A stretch of DNA of 64,000 nt from Bugula neritina (GCA_964035545.1 OZ037769.1:2635001-2699000), one strand, 5' to 3'. Positions 49,226 through 61,525 are shown, counted from the first letter of the stretch. The notes: generated by a model from the sequence alone, not told the origin. A program made the numbers and translations.

Positions 49226-49765
49226 TCAGTTGATTTCTTCAATAATTGGAGGGAGGGAGCTGTCACCAGCCTCACACCCTGGTAGCTTTATATTGTCAGA
49301 AGTTACTTCATTATTTTCACCATGTAACGGTGATTGTGTTTTGTCATCAGTCGCAATATCCGGTGTAAAAGCTAGCCTTATTTCCACACATGGACCTTCA
49401 GTTTCTGAGTCTGTATCAGAACCACTCCCACTATCAGACTCACTATCATCTTTCTCTATTAGTGTAAAGTTAATGGGTTTCACTGGTGGTTCACTCCCAC
49501 TCGTTTGACTCATAAACATCTTCATCCGATTAAGTAAACTACTTTCGCCAACTTTATAAATGTTTGGTTTTACAAGAGGTTTTGTACCATTTACTGTAGC
49601 ATCTTCTTTTTGGTCCAGACATAACATAGCAGGGTATGAGTCATGATTAGTGCAAGCAAGTAATTCAGTGTTAGTGTCAGCTTTGACAGGCTGTGTAGGT
49701 GCTATTGCATCATCTAATCCTCGACTATCTGCCTCAACAGAAGTGTATCCAACATCGTGTGGCAT
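49226..49765 (-). CDS. NOPCHAP1: NOPCHAP1-like (C12orf45) assembly factor
   Basis: A single uninterrupted coding exon of 179 codons. The human protein bridges the box C/D snoRNP protein NOP58 to the R2TP co-chaperone and the RUVBL1/2 ATPases. Family marks are a short helix GESSLLNRMKMFMSQ, like the SPLLDQVQTFLPQ region of the human protein. An acidic Ser/Asp/Glu run follows (KDDSESDSGSGSDTDSETE, about residues 109-127). Near the C-terminus is EVTSDNIKLPGCE, matching EVTIDNIKLPNSE. The length is close to the human protein. The N-terminal third shows no clear similarity. A 3' splice site (TTATTTGCAG) at about 49794 suggests an upstream untranslated exon. It is head-to-tail with the orphan gene. 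The family has few conserved positions, so a profile search should confirm the call. Confidence 0.7.
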   Translation of the reverse strand: MPHDVGYTSVEADSRGLDDAIAPTQPVKADTNTELLACTNHDSYPAMLCLDQKEDATVNGTKPLVKPNIYKVGESSLLNRMKMFMSQTSGSEPPVKPINFTLIEKDDSESDSGSGSDTDSETEGPCVEIRLAFTPDIATDDKTQSPLHGENNEVTSDNIKLPGCEAGDSSLPPIIEEIN

Positions 49766-49793
49766 TACAATGAGCTTGAATTAAATTATCTGC

Positions 49794-52330
49794 AAATAAA
49801 AACACATCCACAATATAATATACTATTATTTCTTAATTAAACCATTTGCTCACCATCATTATCTACTATATATCTTGGTAATAACCAAACTTAAAAATGG
49901 GAAATCAAGTTTCTATTAAATCAAATTTGTGAACCTTTGTGATGAATAGTATTGAAAAGTTTAGGTTCAACTATTATGAGATTATAACTACTTTTGTAAC
50001 TAAAACACTAGTCTTAGTTGTTAGATTAACAAATGTCAAGAAGTAACAAATTCCAGTTTCTAATTGTGCCATTTTTACGAAGATATATTGTGTTTACGTA
50101 TAATCAAAACCATCTAAGTTTTGACAAATAAACAGTAAGAGTGAGGCACATCAACTGAGCTACTTCAAAAACTACTGAAATAATTAATTATTCAACTGTT
50201 ATAAGTTGTAAAACATAAATTTCAGCAGTTCCAGCTTTATTTTGAACATACATGTTTTCATTAAATGCAGTGCAAAAATATGTAGAAACTGCAATGACAA
50301 CCTAACATCCAAGTTCTAACACTTTCACTGACAATCAGTATCACAGTGACCAAAAGGGATTCTGATTTTTTATAAAAATAAATAATATACTGCAGTTTAT
50401 TTTGTTTCTAATGGCAATGATTCGATCAATAATGATCATAAGAATACAATTTAAAAAAACTAAAATCATGTGAACGTTGAATAACAACCCCAATGGTCAA
50501 TAATATATTTAATGACAATAGCAATGAGTGAATTGTGCTGTATGTGTATCAATTGAATTTAAAACTTAAAGGTCTTAAGAGTTGTTTCTAAAAATGTCGA
50601 TTATAATTACTAATAGTAATACTATTAGCACTAGTATCATCAAGGGCAAGAGTAGAAGTATGATACTCATAAATTTAAAAATCACATTGATATACTTATA
50701 GTTACTATTAAATAATATTACCATTATGATATACTGATTACAAGTTTTAGTTTGAGTGACACTTTTTTGATAATATAAATTAAAATTAATACTTTTAGTA
50801 TTAGTAAATTAAAAGTTATCACATTAACCAAGTTATAAATTCAAACTCAAAATTCGGTTATGACAGTGATTATCATCAAGTTGTCGATTAACTTACGAGT
50901 TAAGTCTAACTTGAGACCAAGTAGTTTATAATTATTATCAACTTTAAGTAATAACTATAAGTGAACTATAACTATAGGCTAATAGTAATAGTAATAGTAA
51001 TACTGTAAGTGTAACTATAAGCATAACTATTATAATTATGTATAACTATAAATATAAGTATATGAATAAGTATTAACTTTAACTTTTAAGTATTACTATT
51101 AGTATTAGTATTACTATTAGTATTAGATTTACTTTTACAGTTTTACTTTTAGTGGCCAGGTGTTGGTAGTGATAAACTTTAACTTTAAGTTTAACAGTGA
51201 GTGTAACACTTAACTGCAAGTGTAACTGGCTAAAATGTAAAGAGTAAAGACCATGCTCTATAGTCATAGCGATGGTTACTTAGTTGATGTTGCATACTAA
51301 TACTTGATTACTTGGAGTTGGTAATGCTAATACTAATTACTATTAGACTTGGTATTAGTAAATAAGTAATAACAACCATGTTGAAGAAAAACCTTGACCT
51401 TAGATTCTTTAGCAACAAACTAAATTTATTTTAGACGATCATAACGAGCTGATAAACAATAACAAAGTGCGCTCTCGCTCTTTTTTTGGTGGAATAAGTT
51501 GTGCTTAGATCACATGCCAGAAAGATACAAAGACGGAGAGGAGTGCATAACTCCAACGCTTCAAATATCCACCAATTTCTTTTATGTGCTTGTAATACAA
51601 ATTCTAGTGGCATTTAGCAACTTCAAATTCCAAGCTTAGCACAGTTTTGAAAAACCTCATTTGGTTGGCATGATAGCTGTTAGATAAAATTGTAAAAATT
51701 TGAAAAGATGAAGAGTTAAGCATTAATGTTTTCAGTCCATTATGTCATGTTGAACCATACAGAAGATACAGTTTGTGAGTACCAGGAAAACATAGGCCTA
51801 CTATTATTAGTGATTTATTCGCTTACTGACCAAACTAAACGATATCATTAGAGAAGTTAAAATGAATATACATGAATAAAAAAAGTGCAATAGAGTAAAT
51901 CACAAAATTTAGAATAAATATTTTCTGGCAAGAAAAGTAATGGAAGGGTTAAAATTACACAACAGGTTAAACACCTATAAATTTGCATCTGATTGTGGAC
52001 TTATTGCTCTATAAATTATGGAATGACTACATTTTATAAATATACTAGTTTAAATTATATTCAAATCTTGAGAACTAAATCATTTAAAATGACTTTTTCA
52101 CAGCCATTAAGTAGTCATTAGTTGACTATATTATATGAAATAAAGACTAGAATTGTCATAAACTATACTTCTACTGTCTAATACTGAAAGTCAACAATAT
52201 TTTCTGAATGTCGTGCAAAAAAGTGAATTGGCACACGAAAAAGCCAAATAAAAGGCAAAGCTATCACAAGAAAATCACAAATAATTAAAAAACATTTGTC
52301 TACAGCCTACAATTTGTATCAGTGTTTACT
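49794..52330. other. Interval between NOPCHAP1-like and START genes
   Basis: No coding exon is supportable. From about 50.57 to 51.37 kb the sequence is a degenerate simple repeat of TAATAGTAAT, AACTATAAG and TTAGTATTAC words. A TTTATT at 51814-51819 is a possible minus-strand polyadenylation signal for the START gene. Confidence 0.5.
50570..51370. repeat. Degenerate TAATAGTAAT/AACTATAAG repeat tract
   Basis: Cryptically simple sequence of six-base-like words that slip in and out of phase, with no exact long unit. It is similar in texture to 1.5-2.0 and 55.3-55.6 kb. Confidence 0.65.
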
Positions 52331-54953
52331 TTATGGATCCTTTGCTACTTGTTTTTTAAGGCTGCTGCAGAAGCTCGCTATGGCACTTGGGATTGCCATC
52401 TCAACTAAGGACGTGGGTACTTGGCCACCGATATCGGCTTGCACGATGTAAACAAGTCGAGTTTTATTAGGCTTACTACAAAACAAATATAATAAATATA
52501 TAGACAAACTGCTTCAAACTATTACTCTCCAATCTCTGCATGAGTAAAAACATTAAAAACGTGACCAGTTGCAAGTCAACAGCAAAGTTAATAGCAAAAT
52601 ACTACATGGTGTAGAAGTTTTCATTTCAGTGGTGCAATTAGAAGAGATAAATTCCAACCTGCATTGTCAAATTATAATAAACAAAGAATCAAAACTAAGA
52701 TTTCCTACAATTCAGTGTTCGTGAAACTATTTTCAGTTTGTTTAAACTTTCTTGAAACTTTCTCTAGTTTGAATCTAAAGCTGTTCGAAGATAACTCTTG
52801 TAGCGTAATTGGTTAGCGTGCCTGCTAGCAAGCCAGAGGTCTGTGGTTGAAATCCCAGTGAGGGAGATTATTTTACAACTGAAGTTAGTGAATAGAGTGC
52901 TGCCTATGGACGATGACATCACTACATGTCAGCATGCTATAGTGTTCACTACTAGATGGGTACTTACCCTTCTATCCTGAAACACAAGACTCCACAGTAA
53001 TGATTGAACCCTCTGACATATTGTGACACAGGAGGACACGACTCTAATGTAACACTCTCCCCTGTATCAAAGTAGCAAGTGCTGGATTTACTAATAGAGA
53101 ATGCAACTCCCAAAAATTATTTTGATTTCAATATTTTCAATTTAGACTATATTATACAATAAAACAGTTTATCCACAAAAGAGAATCCATCATTTGGTAA
53201 ACGAAATTAAATTGTGAGAAAAATTTTAAGACTGCTTTCAGAAGATTGTCTGTAACTTACTGTGTATGTTTCACAGTATATACACTTAGTAACTTACTGT
53301 GTATGTTTCACAGCATATACACTTAGTAACTTACTGTGTATGTTTCACAGTATATGCACTCAATATGCTAACCTGGTGTAAGTTTATACACTGTATATGT
53401 AAAGAAAAAACGTGCATCTTACCCATAGTTCCTACCACTTTCTCGTTGTTTACATTAACTATGAGATCTACGAAATCCCGAGCTGATATCATACCCATGG
53501 CAGCGCTATGACTCATCGTACGAAGGATATACACTTCCTGAAAATAGTCTAGAGCCTAAACAAACATATATTCTCAGACTTGTGCAACTCAAATAAATGC
53601 CATGTGTGTTTAACTTTAGTTCTCATATACAACTAGGGTGGTAAAGGAGCAAAAAAGCTATAAATTTGCATTATTTTAGTTGAAACAGGGTTAGCATTGC
53701 TAAACTACATACCACCAAATGATTTAATATAAAATCGTCAGACGTGAAATAGAAATAATATATATTATAAAATTTAAGAACAATCAGCAGAATGCGCATT
53801 ATACCGGCCACTGATCCTTGTAAATCGTCTGTATGACTTCCAGCTCTTTGATGGAAGAGTCCCATGTAGCCCGAGTGCCTTCCGGTTTGGAGTTACAGTG
53901 ATGGAAACAGGTCTCAGGGCTACCATCTATCATACACTCCGCTTTAAACCTGTAGATGAGAACTAAGACTACACATCTTCTACCCACCTGCTTGTTAACA
54001 CAGGAATAGAGTTCATTACCCGCACTATTCAATTTGCACACTAACTTCTTCAATAATCTATATGTTAAGGGTCAGTTGCTTCTTTATATTTATGAATGGC
54101 CAATTACTGCTTTTGAAATGCGACATAATGGATAAATTACACACGCAGTGTTAGCGTATCAATACATCAGTGTGTGTTGATGTACTATACTTGGTGACTG
54201 GTTAATATGCCGAATAACTTTTCTCATCAACCGTAGCTAACAAATGCTACCTGTAACTAAATTTAGCATAAAACAAGAGATACGGGTAGACAAAAAGCTG
54301 CTGATTACAGATTTATCACAACAAATAAGGCTATCAATATGAGGGACTCACTTACATTCGGCCATTGAACAGAGTAGACTGTTTCGAGTAAATTTTCATT
54401 TGTTCACTCTAAAAGCATAAACAACACATACGTTGTAAATAAATAACACAAACATTGTACATAAAAAACATATATATTATAAATAATACATATATTATAA
54501 ATATAAAAAATATACTTCATAAATAACACAGGCATTATAAAAATGACACATACCTTGTAAATAAATAACATATAATACATTATAAGTAGCACATATATAT
54601 CTTATAAATAATTAAACATACCAAAAAATTTGATGACATTCTTTTTAGTAGAAACACACATGTACAAATTTCTCTCTTACCAAAAACATGGAATGATTCA
54701 ATAAATTAAAATATACGGCTGCCAAAAGTCATGACCATTGGTTTGCAAAATTTAATTTAAATGAAAACATATCTGACGAGTAAGCTTGCCAAGTATGTGC
54801 GACTAAAAAGAGTTTCCAGAGAGCTCATGCAGCTGCGCTACATACCTCTGATTGCTTTACTAGTTGCCAGCCATCTCCTTCACCTTCAGAAGCACAGCTC
54901 ATAATCTGTCTGCGCAGTTCATCTATCTTGGAGGGGATCGTAGTCAGGTCCAT
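52331..54953 (-). CDS. STARD4/5/6: START-domain lipid-transfer protein (STARD4/5/6 group)
   Basis: Six exons read downward: 54953-54846, 54408-54356, 53949-53805, 53537-53423, 53106-52968 and 52475-52331; 234 codons, TAA stop. The whole protein is one START fold, the size of STARD4/5/6 (205-220 residues), without extra domains, so probably a soluble cytosolic carrier of cholesterol or bile-acid-like lipid. Landmarks are GWQLVKQSE near the start, then ELEVIQTIYKDQWP, and the hallmark SAAMGMISARDFVDLIV (the family has SPRDFVD). SCPPVSQYVRGFNHYCG and a C-terminal helix ending KKQVAKDP follow. The exon 3 donor (GTATAAT) and exon 5 acceptor (TTTTGGGAG) are weak but are the only choices that keep frame. 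Intron 5 holds a tRNA-like sequence. It is divergent from HAX1. Ligand is not predictable from this. Confidence 0.9.
52794..52865 (+). repeat. Degenerate tRNA-like sequence (SINE head or tRNA pseudogene)
   Basis: The A box TAGCGTAATTGG (52801-52812) fits the Pol III consensus, and the B box GGTTGAAATCC (52845-52855) differs at one fixed position. Spacing is tRNA-like. A six-pair acceptor stem (CTCTTG/TGAGGG with wobbles) and a D stem (GCGT/GCGT) can be drawn, but the anticodon and T stems do not close. It lies antisense inside intron 5 of the START gene. No second copy was seen in this window. Confidence 0.5.
53253..53361. repeat. 37-bp tandem repeat in START gene intron 4
   Basis: Three near-identical units, each containing AACTTACTGTGTATGTTTCA. 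On the coding (minus) strand every unit has ACACAGTAAGTTAC, that is an acceptor-like ACACAG overlapping a donor-like GTAAGT. Confidence 0.9.
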
Positions 54954-57048
54954 TATAGCTGTAGATGAATCAAAGTTGAACACAGATTTTAAGAAGAATT
55001 AGTTTAATTTAGGCTCATTGCTCAGCAGCTTGAAAGTTGCAATATAAATATATTATCTAAATAAAATATAAATGAAAGATTCATGGAACTATACAAGAAT
55101 ATATGAAACTAATTGATGTAAGTGTTGTTACTTGTATATTATGCAGCATTAAAGGCAATGCAATGGACGCTGCGGAGAATTTTTATCAAACCAAATAAAT
55201 TCGGCTTCATGAACTTATTGGTCGCAGATTTAACTTTATACAAATTGAAAATCAAAATGCAATCAAATTATTCAGATAATTTTAATTTACAATAAATAGA
55301 TAACAACTTCCCCCCCCCCCCCCCTGCTCAGTAATTTTTAACTATTACTATTAGTATTACTATTAGTATTAGTAGGCTGTTACTATTACTATAACTATAA
55401 ATCAAAATCTTGTACAATAACAATAATAAATAATAAATTATAATTATATTTATGACTACAAGTACTGTTGTCTGTTAGTGTTACTATAACTATAAGATTG
55501 AGTATAAGTATCAGTATGAGTATAAGTATATCAATATGAGTTAGTACTTACACTAATTAGTAATTTATAATTATTATTAATTTAAGATTACTTTCAAGTC
55601 GTACCAATGCAGATACCTTAAAAACTAAATTAATTATAAATCGATGCTAGACAGCTAAAATTGTAAAATTATGGCTTAGACTAAAATAGCAAAATCTACC
55701 TTAAATTAGAATTAGCAAAGTTCTGAGCATTGAACAGCTACAATAACAACAAAAACAACTAGAGCTGTATGCTCACAGTTCGAATTTTTCAACTCGAGTA
55801 ACTTTAGGTCAAAGTTCAATAACCTCCAGTTCAGTTGGTCTAAACCCTTTTAGTAGTATTTTATTGACGCTTATATTTCGATGACAAAACCTTAGATTTG
55901 GTAGCATGATATATAATTTCGAGCGGCAGTTTTTGTCGTTATAGCATACTATAGGAGTTGTCTCTAACTCTTACATCAATTGTTTATAGGGGACCAAACC
56001 AATACCTTTCATAAGAAGTTCCGGGTAATTTCAATATAATATTATTATATTTTACATGTTTTTGCACGATGATCGACAATGACAATTTCTTACAAGTTAA
56101 AGTGACCATTACCTATAAGATTATATATAATATGTATTTTAAGTTATAGGATAATTTATTAAATTTAAGTTTTATTGATGATTGATAATTACATAAAACT
56201 AATCATAATGATAAAATCAATTAAACGAAAGGCCGAACGTTTTACTAATTAAATTTAATCATAATCATAATGACATGAGTAATTACTAACTACTTTTACT
56301 TTTAGTTTTAGATTTTTTTTAATAAACTTCAATTACTAGCTTAACTTGTAGTTGATGATAGTTAAAGGTAAACTTTCTAGCTTATATAGTAAATAATTAA
56401 TTATCATATTAATATATCAATATGAATATGTATAAAATTAAAAAAGTATAAAATATTATTGTCGTTTTTAACTTTTTTGCTTATTAACTTTATTAAAATA
56501 TTTGTAAAACTAAAAGTAAAAGACGAGTAATGATAATTGTTCAGTTTTAATCTTAATAATTATAGCATTTTCAAGTATTTGTGTGTTAGGATCTTTATAT
56601 AGCTTTATTTGCTTAGTTTTTACGATTTTGAAAAATACAATGCAATCTCAATCATTTCAATAACTCCGTAAAACAATTGACATTATTGATTACTTAACAG
56701 TGTTTGCTTGTGTAACACTAACTGTAAATCCGTAAGCCATGTATTTACAAAATAATGTTAAAATAGTGTAGATAAAAATATTGGCGATGCAATAACAAAA
56801 CCTAAGTAATTTTAACATTAGAAAGTAACATATGGTTTATTATTCTTATTATTATGGTTTTTTTGGTAATGATTATGAGTATCATATTGATAGTCATCAT
56901 AAACTATGAAGCACTAGATTTGTGTGAGGTATTATGCTATTACTGACAACGTTTATTGCTTTCTAATTCTTACCTATACCTCAGTATTTGATGTAATATA
57001 ATACCCTCTATTTCTGTCACAAGAAATTTATATTTTAGTTGAAGTACA
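54954..57048. other. Divergent intergenic region, START gene and HAX1
   Basis: About 2.1 kb between divergent start codons, without a coding exon. It contains a C15 run (55310-55324) and degenerate TTAGTATTAC and ATAATCATAATG repeats at 55.33-55.56 and 56.16-56.9 kb. A 3' splice site (TATTTTAG) about 10 bases before the HAX1 ATG suggests an untranslated HAX1 exon here. Confidence 0.5.
55310..55324. repeat. Poly-C run of 15
   Basis: An uninterrupted C15 in otherwise AT-rich sequence; its length is unreliable in any assembly. Confidence 0.9.
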
Positions 57049-60000
57049 ATGGACATGTTCAGGCAGATTTTTCAGTCCCTAGTACCTGGTTATGGTAATC
57101 AAAATCCTGACATTTCTGGGTATAATGAAAAAGAAACAGGTTCTAATAGGAGGTATATTTAAATACAATTTAAGCTGCTCTAGTCTTTTTTTTGGCGTGT
57201 TACTTTTACCTTGATTGTGTCAAAATTTTATTTTTTTTGCAGTTAGTTATATTATGTTCATTTCTATGTCATTCAATTTTTTATCAAAGCATTTTTCTTT
57301 TTTTATATAGTAGAACCATGAAATTTACGTGTTAGTCTTGCTAAACAGTAAATAAGTATAATACTTACTATAATTATATAATCATTAGGAATTCTCATTC
57401 AGATACTCCATATGACTTTCCCTGTGAAGAAGATTTTGAACAACAGAGACGGTAAGTGACTTCAGTAACCTGTAATCTCTCTAGTTTATAAGATTATAAT
57501 ATTATATTATATATTATAATAGTTTATTATAATCAATAACTGTTATTTTTGTGTTTACTCGTATTCAGTCCATTTTCTGGATTTTCTCATTTTGGAAGAA
57601 GTTTTGAGGATGTTATGAAAGAGATTGATGACTCATTTGAGGAAATGTTTAGAGCGTTTGGTACCGATAGTATGCCAATGTTTGACCCCTTCAAGTTCTC
57701 CGGTGAAGGTAGTATTAACTAAACCTGTATTCAAGATTTATAATCGATGCTTATTTTATAATTTATTTCACATTAGTATACTAAAAGCTGGTAGATAGCA
57801 GGTAGCTCTTACAAAACTAAAGACATAGTTATCTATTAATACTGTGTTATCATATTACTTATATGTAATCTGAATGGTTTTCTGTATCAAAGGAGACGTA
57901 GTGCAACGAGGCCATCGCTTACCCACCCTTCCTAGCAGTGGCAATGTTCGGGATCACATGCTAAGAAAAGATGGAAATTCTAGTAGACATTATGTAAGTG
58001 TAATTATTTTCAGCAACCTTTCAGCCAAATTAGAACTGATGTTTTCTGTTGACTTGTAAATATAAGTAATCTTCGCAATAACAAGCTCTTTGTATTTTTC
58101 TAGCCTGATGATGAAGACATCAATGTAAGATCTCGTATGCTGAAAGCTCCTCATGATTGGCCTGTAAGTGAATGTTGATAGACACACTCCATACATATAC
58201 AGGGTCTATATACATAGTGTTTACCTGTGAATGTCATAGCATCCATGTGCAAGTTTCTATCCTAAATATTATTTTATAATATGCAACAATGATATTCATG
58301 TCTAATTTTTTTAGGCAAAAGTAAACATGTTATGTAAAATTCTCTTCTAAATTTCTTGTATACTCAATATTTAAATGTTATTTGCAACAAAGATTTAATA
58401 GTAAAGTATGTCACTAAAAGCACACTGTGCGCATCATATTGACTACACTAAAAGCATCATGTAACCAGAATTATCCACTTGTATGCTACCTCAATTTACC
58501 ATTTAGGAGTTGTCTTAACTTGGCATTTAGTGCTAATTATATTAATGCTCAGATCATTTCCTCAATAGATAATTGAGGAAATCACTTCTAGAGGCAGTGA
58601 TGTTTGCATGCTTATTTACATGATGCTTACTTATTTTATCAGATCCATTTTATTTATTTTACAGAAATCAGCGAACGATTCTAAGCAATCAGATATCAGT
58701 AAGTTATTGTCTCTGTTTCTCCCTCCCCTCCCCCCTCTCTCTCTCTCCCTCCCTCTCCTTCTATCTGTTTACCAGCTGATAGTTTCATATAAGTGAGTTA
58801 TTGAAACAACCATTGATGGGCAAAATTATTTGATTATTGAAATTAAAATTTTCAAGCGTTTTCAACAACATGGGAGAAGAAAACTCTGTTACCTGACAAT
58901 ATAAAAGTTCTCCACCAGTTTCATTGTCAGCTATAATTGATATTTCATGTAGTTTAGTTTCAATCTTCTCAAAATATGCATAATTCACATTTCACTTCAA
59001 CTATCAAGGAGTGTTGTAGAATTCATTATACAGTATACAATAATATATATACTATGTTGACTTGGTTGTGACTCACAGTTTATTCTATCTTAAGTAGAGT
59101 AGCTGGTGAAGCTGACAGGTAATTCTAATGCATCAGAAGGGGAGATGTTGTCACTTTATAGTGCAAGCCATTGCAGCAGGCAATGTAATGAGCTCAGACA
59201 TCTACAGATCACAAAAGTATAGACTTGTTGACAGAAGGTGTTATTTGCAGACGAGACGCAACGTCATTAATTAATTCTGTATTAAAAGCCGTTTAAAAGT
59301 TGATGTGTCACCTGAAGCTTTAGGCTTGTCTCATTTCCGTCACTTATGAAATGCCTTAAATTAACAAGAAGTTGGTAGAAGTCATTGAAATATGTATACT
59401 ATGCATATGATTATTCTTCTTAGACTGGGACTCTGCCCTAAAGCAGGGTGCCACAGTGAATGACATACTAGATGGGCGTCACCGACACGACCCCCAGACT
59501 GCGCCATCAGCCGATAGGAACCCCGGCAATGCTCCTCAGTTTAGATCTATTTATAGATATTCGAGTACGACAACAACTCGAAAGCCAGATGGGGTATGTA
59601 CAATCTCACCAATATTTACATATTCTCCAGCATGGTGCTGTCAGATGCGAAGTTACTCGGTACAATCTTATGATAAGATGCCGTGGAATGTCGTCTCCTT
59701 GTGCTCTCAAGCAATATAATAATTTAATAAAAGTAAAGTATCTTACCGAGTTTATTGCGTCTAATAAAAATATTTTCCCAGTTAATTGCTCTCAGATGCA
59801 TTCCGTGATTTGCTTTCAACTCTCCTCGTCATATCAAATGTCCGCGCATAGATTAGTTGTGTGATATTTAATGGATTAACGGAGTAATATATCATTGATT
59901 AAGGTTTACTCGTCGTAATTAGACAAGGAATATGCGGGGTTACCAGTCCTATTGCTTTCTTTGTGTAGCTCTCCTGACCACACCTCAATATTCTCTTCTC

Positions 60001-61311
60001 TTTATTGTCTCGGATGTTTGAAATGCTGTGTTCAAAGTCGGAGGAAATAGCTGCGTGAAATTAGTTTCACTGTGTGTGGTGATTCTGAAAAATTCTATAG
60101 CTGTAAATTATCTCTTTTATGTTGCTAGAAGCAAGATGTGGGTGGATCACCATCTTACTTGCAGATATCTGTTTGGGATAATATTGGGAAAATTTGAGAT
60201 GCGGTGTTTTGCTCTAAAGTACAAATTGTCATAGCAACTTCGTTAGATAGGATGCATGTAAATTAATAACTTGTTGGTGTTTGGAAAAAGAGTTGTGATG
60301 TGTTCCCTTAATACTTCATGCAAACTTTAGTCCCAGCAGTTCTCTTGAGCAAATTCTTATACTCTGTAAAGTTAACTATAAATTAATAAGTTTATATCCA
60401 TTACAGAAGTATAGCAGGTCTTTGGCACAAGTGCATTAAGCCCATAATAATAAAGCAATTACGTGTTTGATGTGGCATTATTTAAATATCCGCATATTCT
60501 ATAAAATTCCACTTTGACCTGACATTTGCCTCTTACTTCTCATCTTGAAAATCCACCTCAAATCTCTTGTCCTTAACCCAAGTATTACAGCTTTTCAGTC
60601 TCTCCCCTCTCTCCCCTCAGCTTTCTACAAGTTTGTGTGACCACATATTAACAACATTGTAGACTTTTGTTCCAGACTCAATCATATTAACATGTGTGAG
60701 ATTTTGAAATTAATTTTCTGCAAAAACAGTTGTAAAAATCGATTGTGGGTGTTATAAGGTATTTTAATTAAAATTTTGTACTTAGTGATGTTTTCTTTAA
60801 ACTTCAACCAAAAGGTGAAGTTGGCAATATATTATTATGTAAATTATGGCCTGTTAGACGTTATTAATTTTATGTTATACTGCTATAGTAATATACCTAA
60901 CATATACTGCTATATAGCAATATAATTAATATACACTGTTATAGTTATATACTTTATATATACTGCTATGGTAATATACTGCTGAAGTAAAATAGCACAC
61001 AAGGATGGGGAAATTATTTGTAAACATGAAGCAACTGTGGTTAGAGATAAAATTCATTATCTTGTAAAATACCCACAGTTTCATCTGTGTTCCCCGGCAG
61101 CTATTGCCATATTCCAACGTTATTTAAGGGCGCTGGTTTATAGTCCAACATCAATATAACAGTTCCCAGAAGCTGAGGCTAAGAACTGTAAACAAAGGTG
61201 AGCTAATATTTCTCCCTCTGATTACTTTAGACTGTCGAAACTCGAAAAGTCACAAGAGATGAACACGGCAATGAAAAGGAAACTGTGGAAATAAAAAATG
61301 GCCCATCATAG
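57049..61311 (+). CDS. HAX1: HAX1 homologue
   Basis: Eight exons: 57049-57152, 57389-57451, 57569-57708, 57893-57993, 58104-58163, 58665-58698, 59424-59593 and 61231-61311; 250 codons, TAG stop (human 279). The N-terminus is short and hydrophobic (MDMFRQIFQSLVPGYG), like the HAX1 leader. An aromatic acidic part follows (FEDVMKEIDDSFEEMFRAFG), then a VRDHMLR block matching the human RDSMLK region. A C-terminal TRKPDGTVETRKVTRDEHGN resembles the human ITKPDG tail. HAX1 is a mitochondrial-intermembrane-space and cytosolic anti-apoptotic adaptor that works with HtrA2/PARL and CLPB in mammals. No catalytic motif is expected. The stop codon lies in the first unit of a tandem repeat. A second donor inside exon 5 (AATGTAAGA) could shorten it. 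The 34-base exon 6 is the least certain. Confidence 0.85.
58716..58770. repeat. Polypyrimidine (CT/CCCT) tract
   Basis: About 50 bases of almost pure C/T just after the donor of HAX1 exon 6. Such mirror-like tracts can form triplex DNA and are strong PTB-type binding sites in RNA. Confidence 0.8.
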
Positions 61312-61525
61312 CTTTGGTGTTGTGAGGTAATATACAGTAGTCTTAGTATCATAGCTTTGGTATTGTGAGGTAATTTATACAGTGGTCTTAGTTTCATAGC
61401 TTTGATATTGTGTGGTAATATACATTGGTCTTATTATCATAGCTTTGATATTGTGTGGTAATCTACTGCTTTGAAGAAATAGTGGTGTCTTGTATTTTAA
61501 CAGAACTTTAGCATTGTGTGGTAAC
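61303..61525. repeat. 43-bp minisatellite containing the HAX1 stop codon
   Basis: About four and a half units starting CATAGCTTTGGTATTGTGAG. The first copy spans the real end of HAX1 (CCATCATAG). Each later copy repeats TCATAG or CATAG and GAGGTAAT. The array forms the beginning of the 3' untranslated region. Confidence 0.9.

Noticed and set aside
52794-52865. Functional tRNA gene
   Set aside because: The T stem and anticodon stem cannot be closed and the anticodon is ambiguous; kept only as a tRNA-like repeat.
58556-58582. Small perfect hairpin ATTTCCTCAAT/ATTGAGGAAAT in a HAX1 intron
   Set aside because: An 11-base stem is within chance expectation for AT-rich introns and lacks context.
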